Source: Ptiloglossa arizonensis
Lineage: Eukaryota > Arthropoda > Insecta > Hymenoptera > Colletidae
Length of the DNA stretch: 64,000 nucleotides
NCBI RefSeq assembly: GCF_051014685.1
Contig: NC_135059.1
Location: 6,200,001-6,264,000, forward strand
Direction of reading: 5' to 3'
A model generated the notes under the pieces. It saw only the letters and a list, made by a program, of their open reading frames with translations. It was not told the origin of the DNA and did not search any database. Every line of letters starts with the position of its first letter. Within the stretch, counting starts at the first letter, position 1. Positions 12,965 through 24,460 of this stretch are shown here, one piece after another. Both the position numbers and the translations under genes were made by a program.

Positions 12965-13315
12965 ACTCTATAAAATAAATACTATTCTCTTTTCTTTTAT
13001 AGCTTCGTAGAGCTATCAAAAGTAATACAATACCATTCTCCTTTCTTTTATAGCTTCGTAAAGCTATCAGAAATAATACACTAAATACCATTCTCTCTTC
13101 CACTATAGCTTCGTAGAGCTACCAGAAATAATACACTAAAATACCATTCTCTTTTCTAATATACCTCCATAGAGCTACCAGAAATAATACAATACCATTC
13201 TCCTTTCTTCTATAGCTTCGTAGAGCTATCAGAAATAATACACTAAACACCATTCTCTTTTCCACTATAGCTTCGTAGAGCTACTACAAACAATACACTA
13301 AATACTATTCTCTTC
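12965..13315 (+). repeat. 51-56-bp tandem repeat, six copies with small palindrome
   Basis: Copies of 'tagcttcgtagagcta' (or close variants) start at about 13000, 13051, 13106, 13162, 13213 and 13268, alternating between ~51 and ~55-bp spacing. Each is followed by 'aataataca' and 'taccattctc'. TAGCT and AGCTA are complementary, so each copy can form a 5-bp stem with a 6-base loop. The alternating spacing suggests a two-monomer higher-order unit of ~106 bp. Confidence 0.85.
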
Positions 13316-14280
13316 ACAGTGAACGTAACTGAATAATACCTAAACACCGCGAAATCTCTATCGCCGAATTCGAAAAAAGAAACTTTCTCGACGTCGATTG
13401 GAAGGCAAGTAAAGAATTTACCGGTTTGAAAAAAATTGAGCGGAGAACGAGTCGGTGGCACGATAGGACGGTGCCTCGAGGGGGCAGGTCTGACGGCCGT
13501 GGCGTTCGAACGACTCGTGGAACGGCGATTCCGTTCCGGAACGCGCAACGTCTTCGTCGATGATCCGCGAAATTGACGGCGCGGGGCGCCAGTACCGAAG
13601 GCGAGGCGTCGATTTATAGAAAGAGGCCGGGTATCATTACCGGGGTCCGCGTACTCTCTCGGGGGGCCCCGGAGAGTGGCTCGCGCGTTGAAATTCGCCC
13701 GGTGCGTTCGAGCCTCTAATTTGTGCTCTCGGAGATATTTTTATCGACCGCTGCCGCGTGTACGCCACGTATGTACGCTACGAGAGCGGTGTGGCGCGGC
13801 GCGGCGCGTACGCGTCTCTCGACTTATTTGCATTTTTTTCAGCAAGTTTCATTAACCCTTGACCCGAGAGCGGCGTACGAGCCGAGGCATAAGGAGACCG
13901 ACGAGCACGTAAAATAAACCCGACTGAATATTCATACCGGTCGGCTGTAAATATCCCGACGACGATAAATTCCGGGCTTCTTTCGTGAATTCCCCGATAC
14001 CGGTGCCCCCACCCCCGAGAGATTACCTCTGCCCTCGTGGGGCCCGTTTTCTTTTTTCGAACGTCCGACGATTTCCCTTCGGTGTGCCGCGTGTCTCGAC
14101 CGTTTCGCGGTAAAAATCGACGCTCGTTACCGGTTACGATCGCGGCACACTCGTCGCGAGATTACCGCGAACCGAGGATTTTTCTTCGCAACGCCACGAG
14201 TCGAGATAACGCGTCGAAGTCGTACGTCGACAACGCTGAAAAAAAGTAATTGGCGTCGCGCGGGCGTCGTCGTTGCTCTC
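13316..14280. other. GC-rich non-coding stretch
   Basis: CpG-rich unique DNA. Several open frames exist on both strands but no domain is recognisable. It may include conserved non-coding DNA. Confidence 0.5.
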
Positions 14281-14292
14281 GACCGTGCCTAC

Positions 14293-14343
14293 CTTGCACG
14301 TTCACTGCCGTGTCAACTTCCCTACTTAACACGTTCACTGCCG
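14293..14343 (+). repeat. Duplicated 'cacgttcactgccgtg' word
   Basis: The 16-base word occurs twice, the second time as TTAACACGTTCACTGCCGTG. TTAA is the target site of piggyBac elements, whose ends can look like this, but no inverted partner is present. Assignment to piggyBac is weak. Confidence 0.4.
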
Positions 14344-14350
14344 TGCCTGT

Positions 14351-14625
14351 ATTCCGTACGCAGAGATGCCTTGGATATCTTATCGAACCGAACATCGTAA
14401 AAAAGTGAGAGAAATTTTGGATTTGCGGCACTAGAATTAATACCATCCATTCGAATGATTTTCATTCGACAATATACTATTGTATACTAGTTATTACTAG
14501 TATCGATATTCCATACGTAGCGATGTCTCGGATATCTTTTCAAATCGGACATCATAATGAATCAGAGAAATTTTTGAAATTGCAGCACGAGAAACAATAC
14601 CATCGATTTAAACGATTTTTCAATT
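14351..14625 (+). repeat. 157-bp tandem duplication
   Basis: Two copies start at 14351 and 14508 with 'attccgtacgcagagatg' or a near variant, continue with 'ggatatct' and 'gagagaaattttg', and end with 'aataccatc' and 'cgattt'. The copies show many substitutions, so the duplication is old. Confidence 0.75.
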
Positions 14626-16899
14626 AGGAACGACCTTTGCGAACGATAAACATTTTTTTCTTTTGCTACGATAACTATTATTATTGTTTCTCTATTAACG
14701 GGCAATGAATCTTTGATGGTTAAAATTTACAGTATATACGTAGATGTTACACGTTCATATGTTATTCATAAAAAGACATCACACGTATCAGAAAAGTTCA
14801 ACAGATGGAGAGTACAATGTTTGTTCGCTTGTGTCGTTCGATTCTGCATAATATACGTAAACGAGAATAATAATTGTAGGTTCGTGGAATCAACGTTTAG
14901 ATTATTGTAATTACCCACTTTCTTGTCATTTTTATTCGAATTAGTCGCGGTGTACGTTAGTCCGCGAGTGCGCCAAGATTAACAAATTCCTCGAGACTAT
15001 TATGCAAACTCCGGTAAATGTTTTAGCACAAAAGTGTTATACCTGAATTTCTATCGAATCTACTTATATTTAAAAACCAGCGTCTGTGTACGGAAAGAAG
15101 ATAAACAACTATTTGCCCGATCCTTAAATATTTACAGTTCTGCGAAGACATTAACTAACCGACGAAACAAATGTGTATGTTTTGTGTTGCGCAAGCTTAG
15201 TTGTCGTGAAATTACATTAGCGTGAGTCGATACTTTTGTCGATGGATTTCTTAAACAATTATTCTTCGAAATAAATTGTTCGATTAGTTTTGTCGTCACC
15301 TGCAACATTATAAAATTAAAAATGTATCGAACCAGTTTACCGAAAGAACATATTTTGAAAATGTTTAATAACAAAGCGTGTAACCAAAAACTGACTAACT
15401 TTCGTTCAAAATATTTCTTCGTTGTATCAACGCAAATATCTGAAAGAATGGTGGTAAAAACTTAAAGGATACATCCTGCGTACTGACAAGTACAGTTATA
15501 CTAACCCCGTCACTGAAACGTTTAATCGTGGGAATTTTGCTGCAATAACTTTGTTTCTATAGTACGTAGATAATCTATCACGAAGAAGAATACAAACAAA
15601 CCAAGGATGGGAAAAATTTGTATCGAGATAGAAGTCTCGACCAACGTACAAGAGATAAACAACTTTTCGTCCGTTGCTTTTCGAATAAAAATTAAAGTTC
15701 GAATTCCAAAATGAAACAAATCAAAATTTAACCGTCCAATCGAACGAGTATTGCGAACACCTTGCTTCGGTTCATTTTTATTCGTTACTTTTAACTGGAA
15801 CAAAATTTCACTCGCCACCGAGACAAACCTAATAAAAAAAAAAACTGTCAAGCGTAGCTACACAATGACAATCACGGATAACCGAATAAAACGTTTTATA
15901 ACAATAAATTGAGCAACTGGTCTCGAACCGTGTGTAAATGGATGAATAATTACAGTTTCGGTAAACTCCGTATCGAATGTTTGGTAAACGGTGAAAGATA
16001 ATTAGGAATTTTGACGTTTGACGTCGACACGATTTTTAAGGAACAAAGTCGCGCGATTTCGGGCCGAGTCACCGCGATCGAGACACGAGACGATCCTCTT
16101 TTCAGTTACGAGGAACGGGGTATAATCAAATTCCAATCTTATTCGAAGAGGATGTCGTTGCTGGCCTGTCGGCTGTTCGTTCGTTAGGGAATTAATTATT
16201 TCCCGGTGAAATTTCCACGTTTGTCGAGGCGGAAAAGAAACCGACTTTCAGTACTGATTTACGTACCGTGACCTTTACGCACACCGGTGACGAAGACGGG
16301 ATGTGTACACGTAAATGAGGATAAGGCGGCAGGTGCACGTAACACGGTAGTTCCTCGATGAGAACCATCTGGTGACGTACCGTTTGGATGGCCGAAAGTG
16401 GGACGTAAACGGATGCTAATGAGTACATGCTGGCTTCTTTGCCGGATGAAGAATAACTTTCGGAGTACACGAATCGGATACACGAGTACTTGATTCGGAG
16501 AATCAATTAAATCCAAGTACCCGGGACTAGACTCCGGTCGTTTCTTCAAGATTCTCTAACAGTCAACGATCGTGTTAGGACACCTCAGCTGATACGAAGA
16601 GGGGGAAGAAATCGTAGAATATCCGGATACAGGGTGAACCTACGTGAGACAAAAATTTTGTACAACATTTTCTCATCTTAGGATCTCTTTTCGAGAATAT
16701 TAACTTTGAAGTTTGTTCTACGAGCGATTGAATAGGATTTTTCTATCCTGTATTCTACCAGCGGTTGTCTCGTGTTTGGAAACATCAATGACGATATTGA
16801 AGAAAAAGTTTGCATAGAGGTTCTTCGAAACATTACGCGTTTGAATTGAAAAATTGTGGAGAAATTCGAGAAAATTAAAAATAGTCGTAGATAGAATTT
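14626..16899. other. AT-rich non-coding stretch
   Basis: No gene recognised. A TACAGGGTG word at about 16628 resembles a Tc1/mariner end without a visible partner. Confidence 0.5.
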
Positions 16900-17500
16900 A
16901 TTGACCAAAATCCCTAGCAAGGGATTCGGTGTGCATAGTTTATGGATTGATCTTAACCTGTGTGCACCAAAAGTGCATTCGACTCAAGGTGGTTCCATTT
17001 TCGAAAGGCGATTCCACGGTGATCGTTTGCAACGCTATCGAAAAGTATCGAAACGCGACGTAAGATCCATCGAAATTACGCGCATTTACCCGGTGTATTT
17101 TCATTAAAATCCCTAGCCAACGTACACGCTCCCAAGTGTGTGGATTCGCTATAGTTCACGGGTTAACCTGAACCGGTGTGCACCGAAAGTGCATTCGACT
17201 CAAGGTTGTTCTATTTTCGAAAGGCGATTTCACGGTGAGCGTTGCAACGCTATTAAAAAGTATTAAAATACGGTATAAAACGATTCGAAATTACGTGCAC
17301 TTACCCGGTACGTTTCTCCGTGTGTTTTTCATTAAATTCCCTAGCCGGTGTACACGTTAGCAAGTGTCTGCATTTACCGCGGTTCACGGTTTAACCGTAA
17401 CCTACACACGAAACGCATCCGACCTGTTCTATTTTCGAAACGCGACTTCACGGTCAGCGTTACAGCGTTAATAAAAAGTGTTAAAATGTGGGAAAACGTT
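16900..17500 (+). repeat. ~200-228-bp tandem repeat, three copies
   Basis: The word 'ccctagc' marks the copies at 16912, 17111 and 17339. Each then has 'gtgtgcaccaaaagtgcatt' or a variant, 'attttcgaaaggcgat', 'cacggtgagcgtt' and 'attaaaaagt'. The first two copies share most sequence; the third is truncated and diverged. Confidence 0.85.
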
Positions 17501-18840
17501 GAAACGGCGCGTTACTTCGGCCGTGATTCGCGTTGTAAAGATACTACCGTCGACGCGGTAGAACGCGCAGGATAATCGCCGATTCCGGATGGGTTTAATC
17601 GCCGTTTTAAATATTCTAATTAAACGCGGGCCCTAATTAAAGTTCGAGACGGAGCACGGCCCCGGCCGTGTAATTCGTGAACGCACGGCCCGCGGGACTT
17701 TTCGATTTAACGTTCGCGGAATGTAACTGTTATTTTATGGCGAGATAGTAAAAATACATTTCGGCAGATTACGGGAGAGCCGAGCGGCTGAAATATATCT
17801 CTCTCGCTCGCTCTTAAATTATAGAATTAATGGATTTGCCTGGATACTTTGCAAACATTCTGCTTAAATGCCTACGCGGGGCCGGGGTTTCGCAGCTGCG
17901 ATCGTAAAATCCCGCTGACGTTTTTCAAACGCGTTTTTCGGTTATCCGGTGGTTATCGCGGAAGAAGAACAAAGTATTTCCGAGCGGTTAGAATTACCTA
18001 ACCGCGTCATCGTTTCGGTCTTTCTAATCAAGTTGTTTCGCTTTATTCGGACGATCGGTAGCCGGCCACAATTGCCTGGCTTTCTAGTCGTTTTCCGCGA
18101 TTTACGATTTTTCAATTATAATTTATCGCATCCCAAGCCTCGCGCGACGACCGTGAAAATTACTCGAACGACTCCATATGGCGGGGAAAGCAAGGATTGT
18201 GTTTTTCATACGAGACTCATTTATTCCTTTTGACTGAATGAGGTTGGAATGTCCGCACTTTAAGTTCCGAGTTGTAGCATTCTCGTTGACAGTGGCTCGT
18301 GTTAAAGAAACAAGAAGAAAAATGCACCACTTCTGTCGTGAAAGAAAACACGAATACACCTGCAATGAATACCCACCGTCGGGCGAGTAAGTTTTTCTTT
18401 TCGATTAATTCGCAATGAGAATTACGAGTACGTTGATGCGTAAAACAATTTCACAAGTAATTTGTATTACGATTAATTATTAATGGACTAGTACGAGTGA
18501 TGTATATATTTGTCTTCGAGGTGATGAATTCTTTTCAGTCTACGAACACTTCCAGAGATATAAATCAGCCGTGTAACTAAGGACAATTACCAATACCTGA
18601 ATTATACACGATACTGAACTTTGTAATTTCTTCTTTCATCGTACGTATTCCAAGACCGGTAATTGTAAACAATTTTGTGGAAAAAATAACGAGATCCTTT
18701 CAATTGACAAAATTGCAAGAATCGAAGCTGGAAATTTTCTTACAGAAAGAAAAATGCTTTCCCGCTTTCTTTTCAAGCACTTGGCGAGAAAATGATATCC
18801 AGTTAGAGATACAGAAACACGTGGATAAATTCGACTACCG
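17501..18840. other. Non-coding stretch with possible conserved elements
   Basis: Unique DNA with homeodomain-type words (TAATTAAA, CTAATTAA) around 17610-17640. No gene recognised. Confidence 0.5.
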
Positions 18841-19110
18841 TTGTTGAAAAAATTATCATCGTGATACTTTCGGTACTGTCGCCGAGACGGTAGAACACCT
18901 CTCGTGCACGATTTGTACCGCTCTCGCGATTTACATGGCTAATAAACTTCCCAAAAATTTGCATAATACATCGCCAAACATGGTAGTCGTGACTTTCCCG
19001 CGGTTACCTCCTGATAGTAATGCAACGTGATTTACTGCCGCCTCGGCGGCCGCAACGTGTGTATTACCTTACAAAGCCCGGAGACTTCTTGTTCCCATGT
19101 TTGGAGATCG
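18841..19110. promoter_or_regulatory. Candidate conserved non-coding element with POU octamer
   Basis: Unique, well-balanced sequence without frames or repeats. It contains a perfect POU-type octamer ATTTGCAT at 18957-18964. It lies in a repeat-rich environment yet holds no repeat itself, the usual profile of a conserved enhancer. This is inference from composition and one motif only. Confidence 0.25.
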
Positions 19111-19317
19111 ATAATGCATGTTAATTATCGTACATTGTTTTAATTCCTATGTGGTGAGCTTTATTATCGAGCGCCTTTTGATTTACGGCCCGATCGTAAA
19201 CTATACCTTTGGACGTAAAGGAAACCCTGAGTTACAGTTCGCTCCCTTTTTTGGGGCGACAGTGTGGCGTTTAATGTGCGTTCGGGAGACAATATTCGGT
19301 TTTCAACTCGCGTGATA

Positions 19318-19846
19318 TAATAGGTTGCTCGATAAGTTTTATCGTTCGATAAAAAACGGAGCTACTGGGTTCGTCGTTTTATTTTTATAAAAATGGTACC
19401 ACCGTTTGACGAACATGTGTAAAGTTTCGTATACATCCGTCGACTCGGTATCTTTTTTTTCGAAAATGAGAGATGCAATACAGTAACTGGTAAACGTTCT
19501 CTTACGATGTTCGAGAGTTTTCTTCGAGCCGAGTTGGATCGATCAGGCTTAAAAAATACGTGGTTCCAGCAGGATGGAGCGATTCAAATTTTGAAAGAAA
19601 TATTTCCTGAACGAGCTGTATCAAAAATTGGTAATATCGATCGGTCTTGTTCTCCCAATTCAACGATTCCACATTTTTTCTTTGGATGTATCTAAAAGGA
19701 AAATCATCTATGCAAAGAAACCTATGGTCGAATAACTGGAGACCATTCGTCGAGAAATTCAATAAAAAATGTTACGAAAAATGTCGTAAGAGTACGCGTT
19801 TGCTAAGCAGTTAAAAACTTGAATAGACCATTGATAAAAAATACAT
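19318..19846 (+). mobile_element. Degraded mariner-family transposon
   Basis: The left part, from 'ggttgctcgataagttt' through 'aaaaaacggagctactg' and 'tttataaaaatggt', resembles the 5' end of a mariner. It runs into a fragment of the transposase catalytic region (19507-19790). The N-terminal two thirds of the transposase is absent, so the copy has a large internal deletion. The right terminus cannot be placed, because a separate MITE begins at 19847. Confidence 0.65.
19507..19790 (+). pseudogene. Mariner transposase fragment, frameshifted
   Basis: This is the C-terminal half of a mariner-type DDE/D transposase, which in an intact element would cut and rejoin the transposon ends in the nucleus. 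The frame reads WFQQDGA, the motif around the second catalytic aspartate, then ILKEIFPERAVSKIG, then a degraded version of the block with the third acidic residue. Where the family has a Pro-Asp pair, this copy reads Pro-Asn, so that catalytic residue appears lost. After FFFG the homology moves to other frames: YLKGK, then IYAKKPMVE, a stop, then LETIRREI. At least two frameshifts and in-frame stops show it is dead. Confidence 0.75.
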
Positions 19847-19977
19847 TAGGTTGTTCGAAAAGTGATTTTGTTTTCTCGGTGAAAATGAAACACGATTTTT
19901 TCAGAGTGTGTAAACATTTCATTAAATTATAGATTCTCCATTTTGTAAAACGAAATCCTTTTCCGAACAACCCGATA
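19847..19977. mobile_element. Mariner MITE copy 1 (GGTTGTTCG termini)
   Basis: A 130-bp element bounded by TA on both sides. Its ends read GGTTGTTCGAAAAG and, inverted, CTTTTCCGAACAACC. The interior has 'aaaatgaaacacgatttt', 'agagtgt' and 'attctccattttg', shared with the copies at 31883 and 53065. It has no coding capacity and would depend on a transposase supplied elsewhere. It abuts the mariner relic on its left. Confidence 0.85.
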
Positions 19978-20925
19978 TATATGTTATCGAGTGATTCGAC
20001 AAATAAGAAAAGAGAGGCGCGAGGCGCGGGGTTCTGGGTTTGAAATGAAGGTCATTCGTTGATCGCCGCGTCCATATGCACCTTGGGATTTCCATTATAT
20101 CGCACGACACCGGGAGCAGATGCGCGCGGACCTCCGCGGATTTAATTACGTCCAATTAGCTTGGCCGCCGGTAAGCCGAGAATCCCGAGCCTCCATACAC
20201 GATGTGACCCCTCCTCTTTCCCCCCGTTCAATCTCTCGTTCGTCTTTCTTAATATTCACCTCTCGGCTCCCCGTCCACGTTCCCCTCTCGTCCATTTTCG
20301 CGTTGTTTTTGGTCGTCTTTCCTCTCTCGGGATTCGTTCCTCCCGGTCCAGCCTTGTTTTTCCAATCCTCTCTGTCCCCCTTCCATCCGCGCGTTCTCGG
20401 TGGCAAAACAAAACGGTATGCCAGTTAAGTAAAGGCATAATACCCGCAGTGAAACGCCGTGACGCCCGAGCCCCGATGAGGGACCCTTTTAAGACGGTGT
20501 CGATTAAATACGGCGGTATAAATTCTGTCGCGGTGTTTATGCGCGATATTAAAGGTAAAACTTTTAATGGCTCTTACCGGCGTTCCACACCGCGAGAGGT
20601 AAATCGTCGGATTAAAGTTTTGGATCACGGCGAGAGGAGGGGCGGCGGTGTGACGAGAAACGAGGGGCGAGAGGGTTTCGGGACTGATTCTTTTCACCAT
20701 GGATCTCGCGACACCGGTCCTTTGACACTAGTACCATCCAAGGAATCAATTTCACTTGCTCCAGACTTCTTTCTTTTAAATTACTCGATCGTTGACCATG
20801 CCTTTGCCTACGATGTACGAAGACGATTATTGAAATGGACAATTGATAGCACTTGGGAATTATTTGCCTTTTACTCGACTAACTTCGAGCTGTTAAGGAC
20901 TGGGACTATACTGGGATTACCAAAG
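19978..20925. other. Non-coding stretch, GC-rich with pyrimidine bias
   Basis: A 259-codon open frame begins at 20161 on the plus strand and runs into the tandem repeat at 20926, but its protein shows no domain or signal I recognise and the stretch is compositionally biased. I do not call a gene. Confidence 0.5.
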
Positions 20926-21110
20926 GAGTCAATTTGGTAGTCCAATTCATGGCTAGCAGTTGTCCAATTTGGTAGTCCAATTCATGACTAGTAATTGTCC
21001 AATTTGGTAGTTCAATTTATGACTAGCAGTTGTCCAATTTGGTAGTCCAATTCATGACTAGCAGTAGTCCAATTTTCACAGTCAATTTGGTAGAAGAAGG
21101 AAGATAGTAG
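20926..21110 (+). repeat. 35-bp tandem repeat, five copies
   Basis: Units of 'tccaatttggtagtccaatt' followed by 'catgactagcagt' start at 20929, 20963, 20998, 21033 and 21068. Copies are nearly identical. The unit contains two related half-units, each starting 'tccaatt'. Confidence 0.9.
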
Positions 21111-24100
21111 GACTAACAAAGGTGTCAATTTGATATGTTTCAAACTTGTTCTTAAAGTTACTTAATTTGTTTGCCCACGGTATTCGAAGATAACGATCGA
21201 AATAAACAACTAACGGTACTCGTAAATTAATTTACCCTTCTCTTATCCAACATCGAAGATACGTATGTGATCTCGTAGAAATAGCAATACGTTTGGCAGT
21301 TCTGGTGTTAAATTAACCCCGAGGCGCGTGAAAAACAGCTTTCGAAAGATTTGGATCAACGTGGACGAGGATCGAGTATCGAGTGAATCGAATGCGTTTT
21401 AAACGAAGACGAGAAATTCCGTCGACGCGCCACGGTTAACGAGCGGCGTCGAATTTCCGCGCGTCGGGACGAGAGGGTTCCGCGACCCTTTGTTGCTCGA
21501 TTAAAAGGGTGGGCGTCGATATACAGGGTTTTCTATTTTTTTTCGTAAACGGTGAACGATTTCTTTTCGATCACCAATGTCCAAGGGTAATTCGATTCTA
21601 TTGTATCAATGGTTATAAAATTTTGACAACACTTGAAAAATATCGGTACATTATTCTTCTTGATTTAACGCAAGACTCGAAGAACCTTTTTTAGAACTTG
21701 CTCGACAAAAGACACCTGTCGGTAACGATGTAGAATTTTATCCCGAAGCTGGTATTTAGTTTAATTCTTCACTGGACGATAAGAACTCCCGTTAAAACGT
21801 TAAAAAATATTCTTGCCAGCGTCTATCGAATCGGCCGTTCCTATCGATACCACGGATCCGTTCAACCGGTAAACTATTAGTTCTCTCGTCGTTCATTTGG
21901 TTAACCGTGTATTATGTTGCGTACGATCTGCGTACGATCGATCGTTCGCATTTGCGATAATAACTTCATTGCGGTCTCGGTAGCAGCGATTATGGATAAC
22001 GTGCGCACGCGAGAGCATCTTAACATTTTACGGACATAAAAATTAATGCCCGTTTTGCTTGCCTCAAAGTGGTCTCATATTTTCAGTTTTATACAGAATT
22101 TTAAGTATCTGGAAGATCGGGCGTTCCATACGGGAGGAAATTTGAAAAGTCGAGTCGTCCGAATGGTAGAAAACTTTGAATCGAGAAAAAATTATTATTC
22201 AGGGATTCGTGAATCGCTTCGAGGTGATTTTACAAAATTATCGGTAGTTCTACGGAATCGTCAAAGTCGATAGGTAAATGTAGTAAAAATTTCACACGAA
22301 AATGCAAGAAAAATTTTACACGGAACGCATTCTTTAAATTGCCCGTATCCATAGTTTCTTTTGGGTGCACGGTACGTATCTCCACATATTTCAATGATAT
22401 CAAACGTTGTACTACATCGTCGAGTGTCTTATCGTTACGAAATTTGCAATATTTTCCCCCTTGTAACACTGGAATTGTCAGTTGTTTCTAAAAAGTAAAC
22501 TTGGACTTGAGAGAAACTGGTCAGTAGAATACAGAAAACATGAAAGAAACCTCGAGGTTGAGAATCTCGACGGAGCTACAGTTCGGGTAACAGATTGTTG
22601 CCAGTCAAGGTCACCGAACCACTTTCACCATCGGACTTCAATCTCGGATCGTCAAAATGGAATCCCTCTCTCCCTCTCTCCGTCTCTTCGATACAAAGAC
22701 ACGTCCAGTTAGAACGAGATTTCCGAGCAGCATCGATTCTCGGTTCGGAAAATCGGGAAAATTCGTCTCGTTCGTGAAAATCCACCCCGCGATAAGATCC
22801 TCGATCGCGAGACGGAGGTTCACGGTGAAATTTCTCACGCCGTTACCGGAACCGTCCGGTGTACCTTATTGAAAAAAGGTCCTCCGGTAAATCCCCCACG
22901 GATCGTGGAATCCGCAGCGGCCCCGGGGGCTTCTTTGAGCGCGTCCCGACGCCGGAGAAAATTAATTCGGCAAATTACGCGGCGAGGATAAGCGTGCTCG
23001 GGGAAGTTACAGCTTCCACGATTCGGCCCGATGTGCCGCTCCGCGTACGAGCCTTAAACGATACGGAACGAAGGTTACACAGCATAACCGTTGGTTATCC
23101 GAGTGCTCGAGTAACATTCCAAACATCCCACGAGCGGTCACGCGATATTCCCCGGGGTCCTGGAACATTCGTTCCTATATGGCGGCGCATTATCCCGGAA
23201 TCCGGCCAAACGAATCGTCCTTTCCCACGAAGCGTCCCTCTCGTGGCCTCCGACGTTGGATTTCGCGTGTGCATAACTCCCGGGGACCGATTAATTATCG
23301 TTCCTCTAATTGCGGTAATAATTACGGCCAGGCGGACAACGTGGACCGGTTGGATCTAATCGCGCCGCTCGCGAGAGAACATTTTCGTTCGAGTGCAAAG
23401 GTTATCGATGACGATAAATGCTCGCGAACGACACGGTTAATGCGGATGATTCGTTCGCGCAGCGGTAGGTAGCGCGCGGAACTCCGCGCATGCGCACATG
23501 CGCCCCAACGGGTGCATCCCTGCCACCATCGACGAACTTTACGATTTTTACAATACGCACCTCGATGATTACGCGGAGGGATGAACATTGAAAAATATTA
23601 TCGTAATCGCACCGCGGGTAATGACAAATTCCCGGATTAATAACGCAAATTGCTGGAAACTTAAAAAATGAAATAAGCGAGAGTCGTGGTTCGATTAGTG
23701 GTTAACGTATTAACGATACACACTTTAATCGGATAGAAGGAAAACGTGAAATCTATTATAAATTTGTCGAGAAAACGCCACGAATACTTTGTGATACGCG
23801 CGAAAATTACTATTTTCACGTGTAATTTTCACGGGTATTTTTTTTTTTCTTACGGAATCTTTACAATTCGAAACCTCTGTTCGTCGTCTCGGTTTCGAAG
23901 TGTCCGTATTGCTGGCACCTGACCCCCACAATCGTGCTCGAGCTATTACGAGCTAGACGAAGCAGTTCCCTCGCGAAGCAGCCAGCTGGCCCTGAAAGGG
24001 CTCAACAGTCAACGGTTGAGAAAAAAAAAAAAGAGAAGATCGACGTCTTCGGAGTAACGCTGTCTTTTCGTGCAGCATAATTTTCTGGTGCACCGGTTTT

Positions 24101-24377
24101 TTCCTCGATGGGCGAACTACCATAAATAAATGTTGTTTTTACGGCTGCCAAATTGGGCATTTAAAGTACATTCGGTCTTTACTGGCGGTGGGGTGCGTCG
24201 ACGTTCCAGCGAAGGGCCGCCCCTTCTTTTTCATCGGCGGATACGCCACGACGTCGGCACCGAAACTCGCGCAGCGATAAATACAAAAATATTGTTGCTC
24301 GGACGGATCGGGTTTCGAAAGACAGGTTCCGACAGCTTACATCCTTCGAGGAGAAAAAATATCGAAAGGTAGATTTC
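21111..24377. other. Non-coding stretch, partly GC-rich
   Basis: No gene recognised. A 166-codon open frame at 22859-23359 (+) lies in CpG-rich DNA (22590-23590) with several overlapping frames on both strands and no domain. A TACAGGG word near 21522 resembles a transposon end. A short duplication lies at about 22275-22325. Confidence 0.5.
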
Positions 24378-24460
24378 AATATTTTTTAATTTCTTTCGAA
24401 CTCGAAGTATTGCGAATTTGACCATTTCTTTCCAACTCGAAATATTGTAAATTTTACGAT
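24378..24460 (+). repeat. Short tandem duplication (~45 bp)
   Basis: 'tttctttcgaactcgaagta' is followed about 45 bases later by 'tttctttccaactcgaaata', each then running into an 'attgcgaatttgac'-like phrase. Confidence 0.6.

Noticed and set aside
14326..14345. piggyBac terminus at TTAACACGTTCACTGCC
   Set aside because: No inverted partner and the word is directly, not invertedly, repeated.
20161..20940. 259-codon open frame on the plus strand
   Set aside because: No domain or family likeness, biased composition, and it runs into the 35-bp tandem repeat.
22859..23359. 166-codon open frame in GC-rich DNA
   Set aside because: Overlapping frames on both strands are equally open and no domain is seen.
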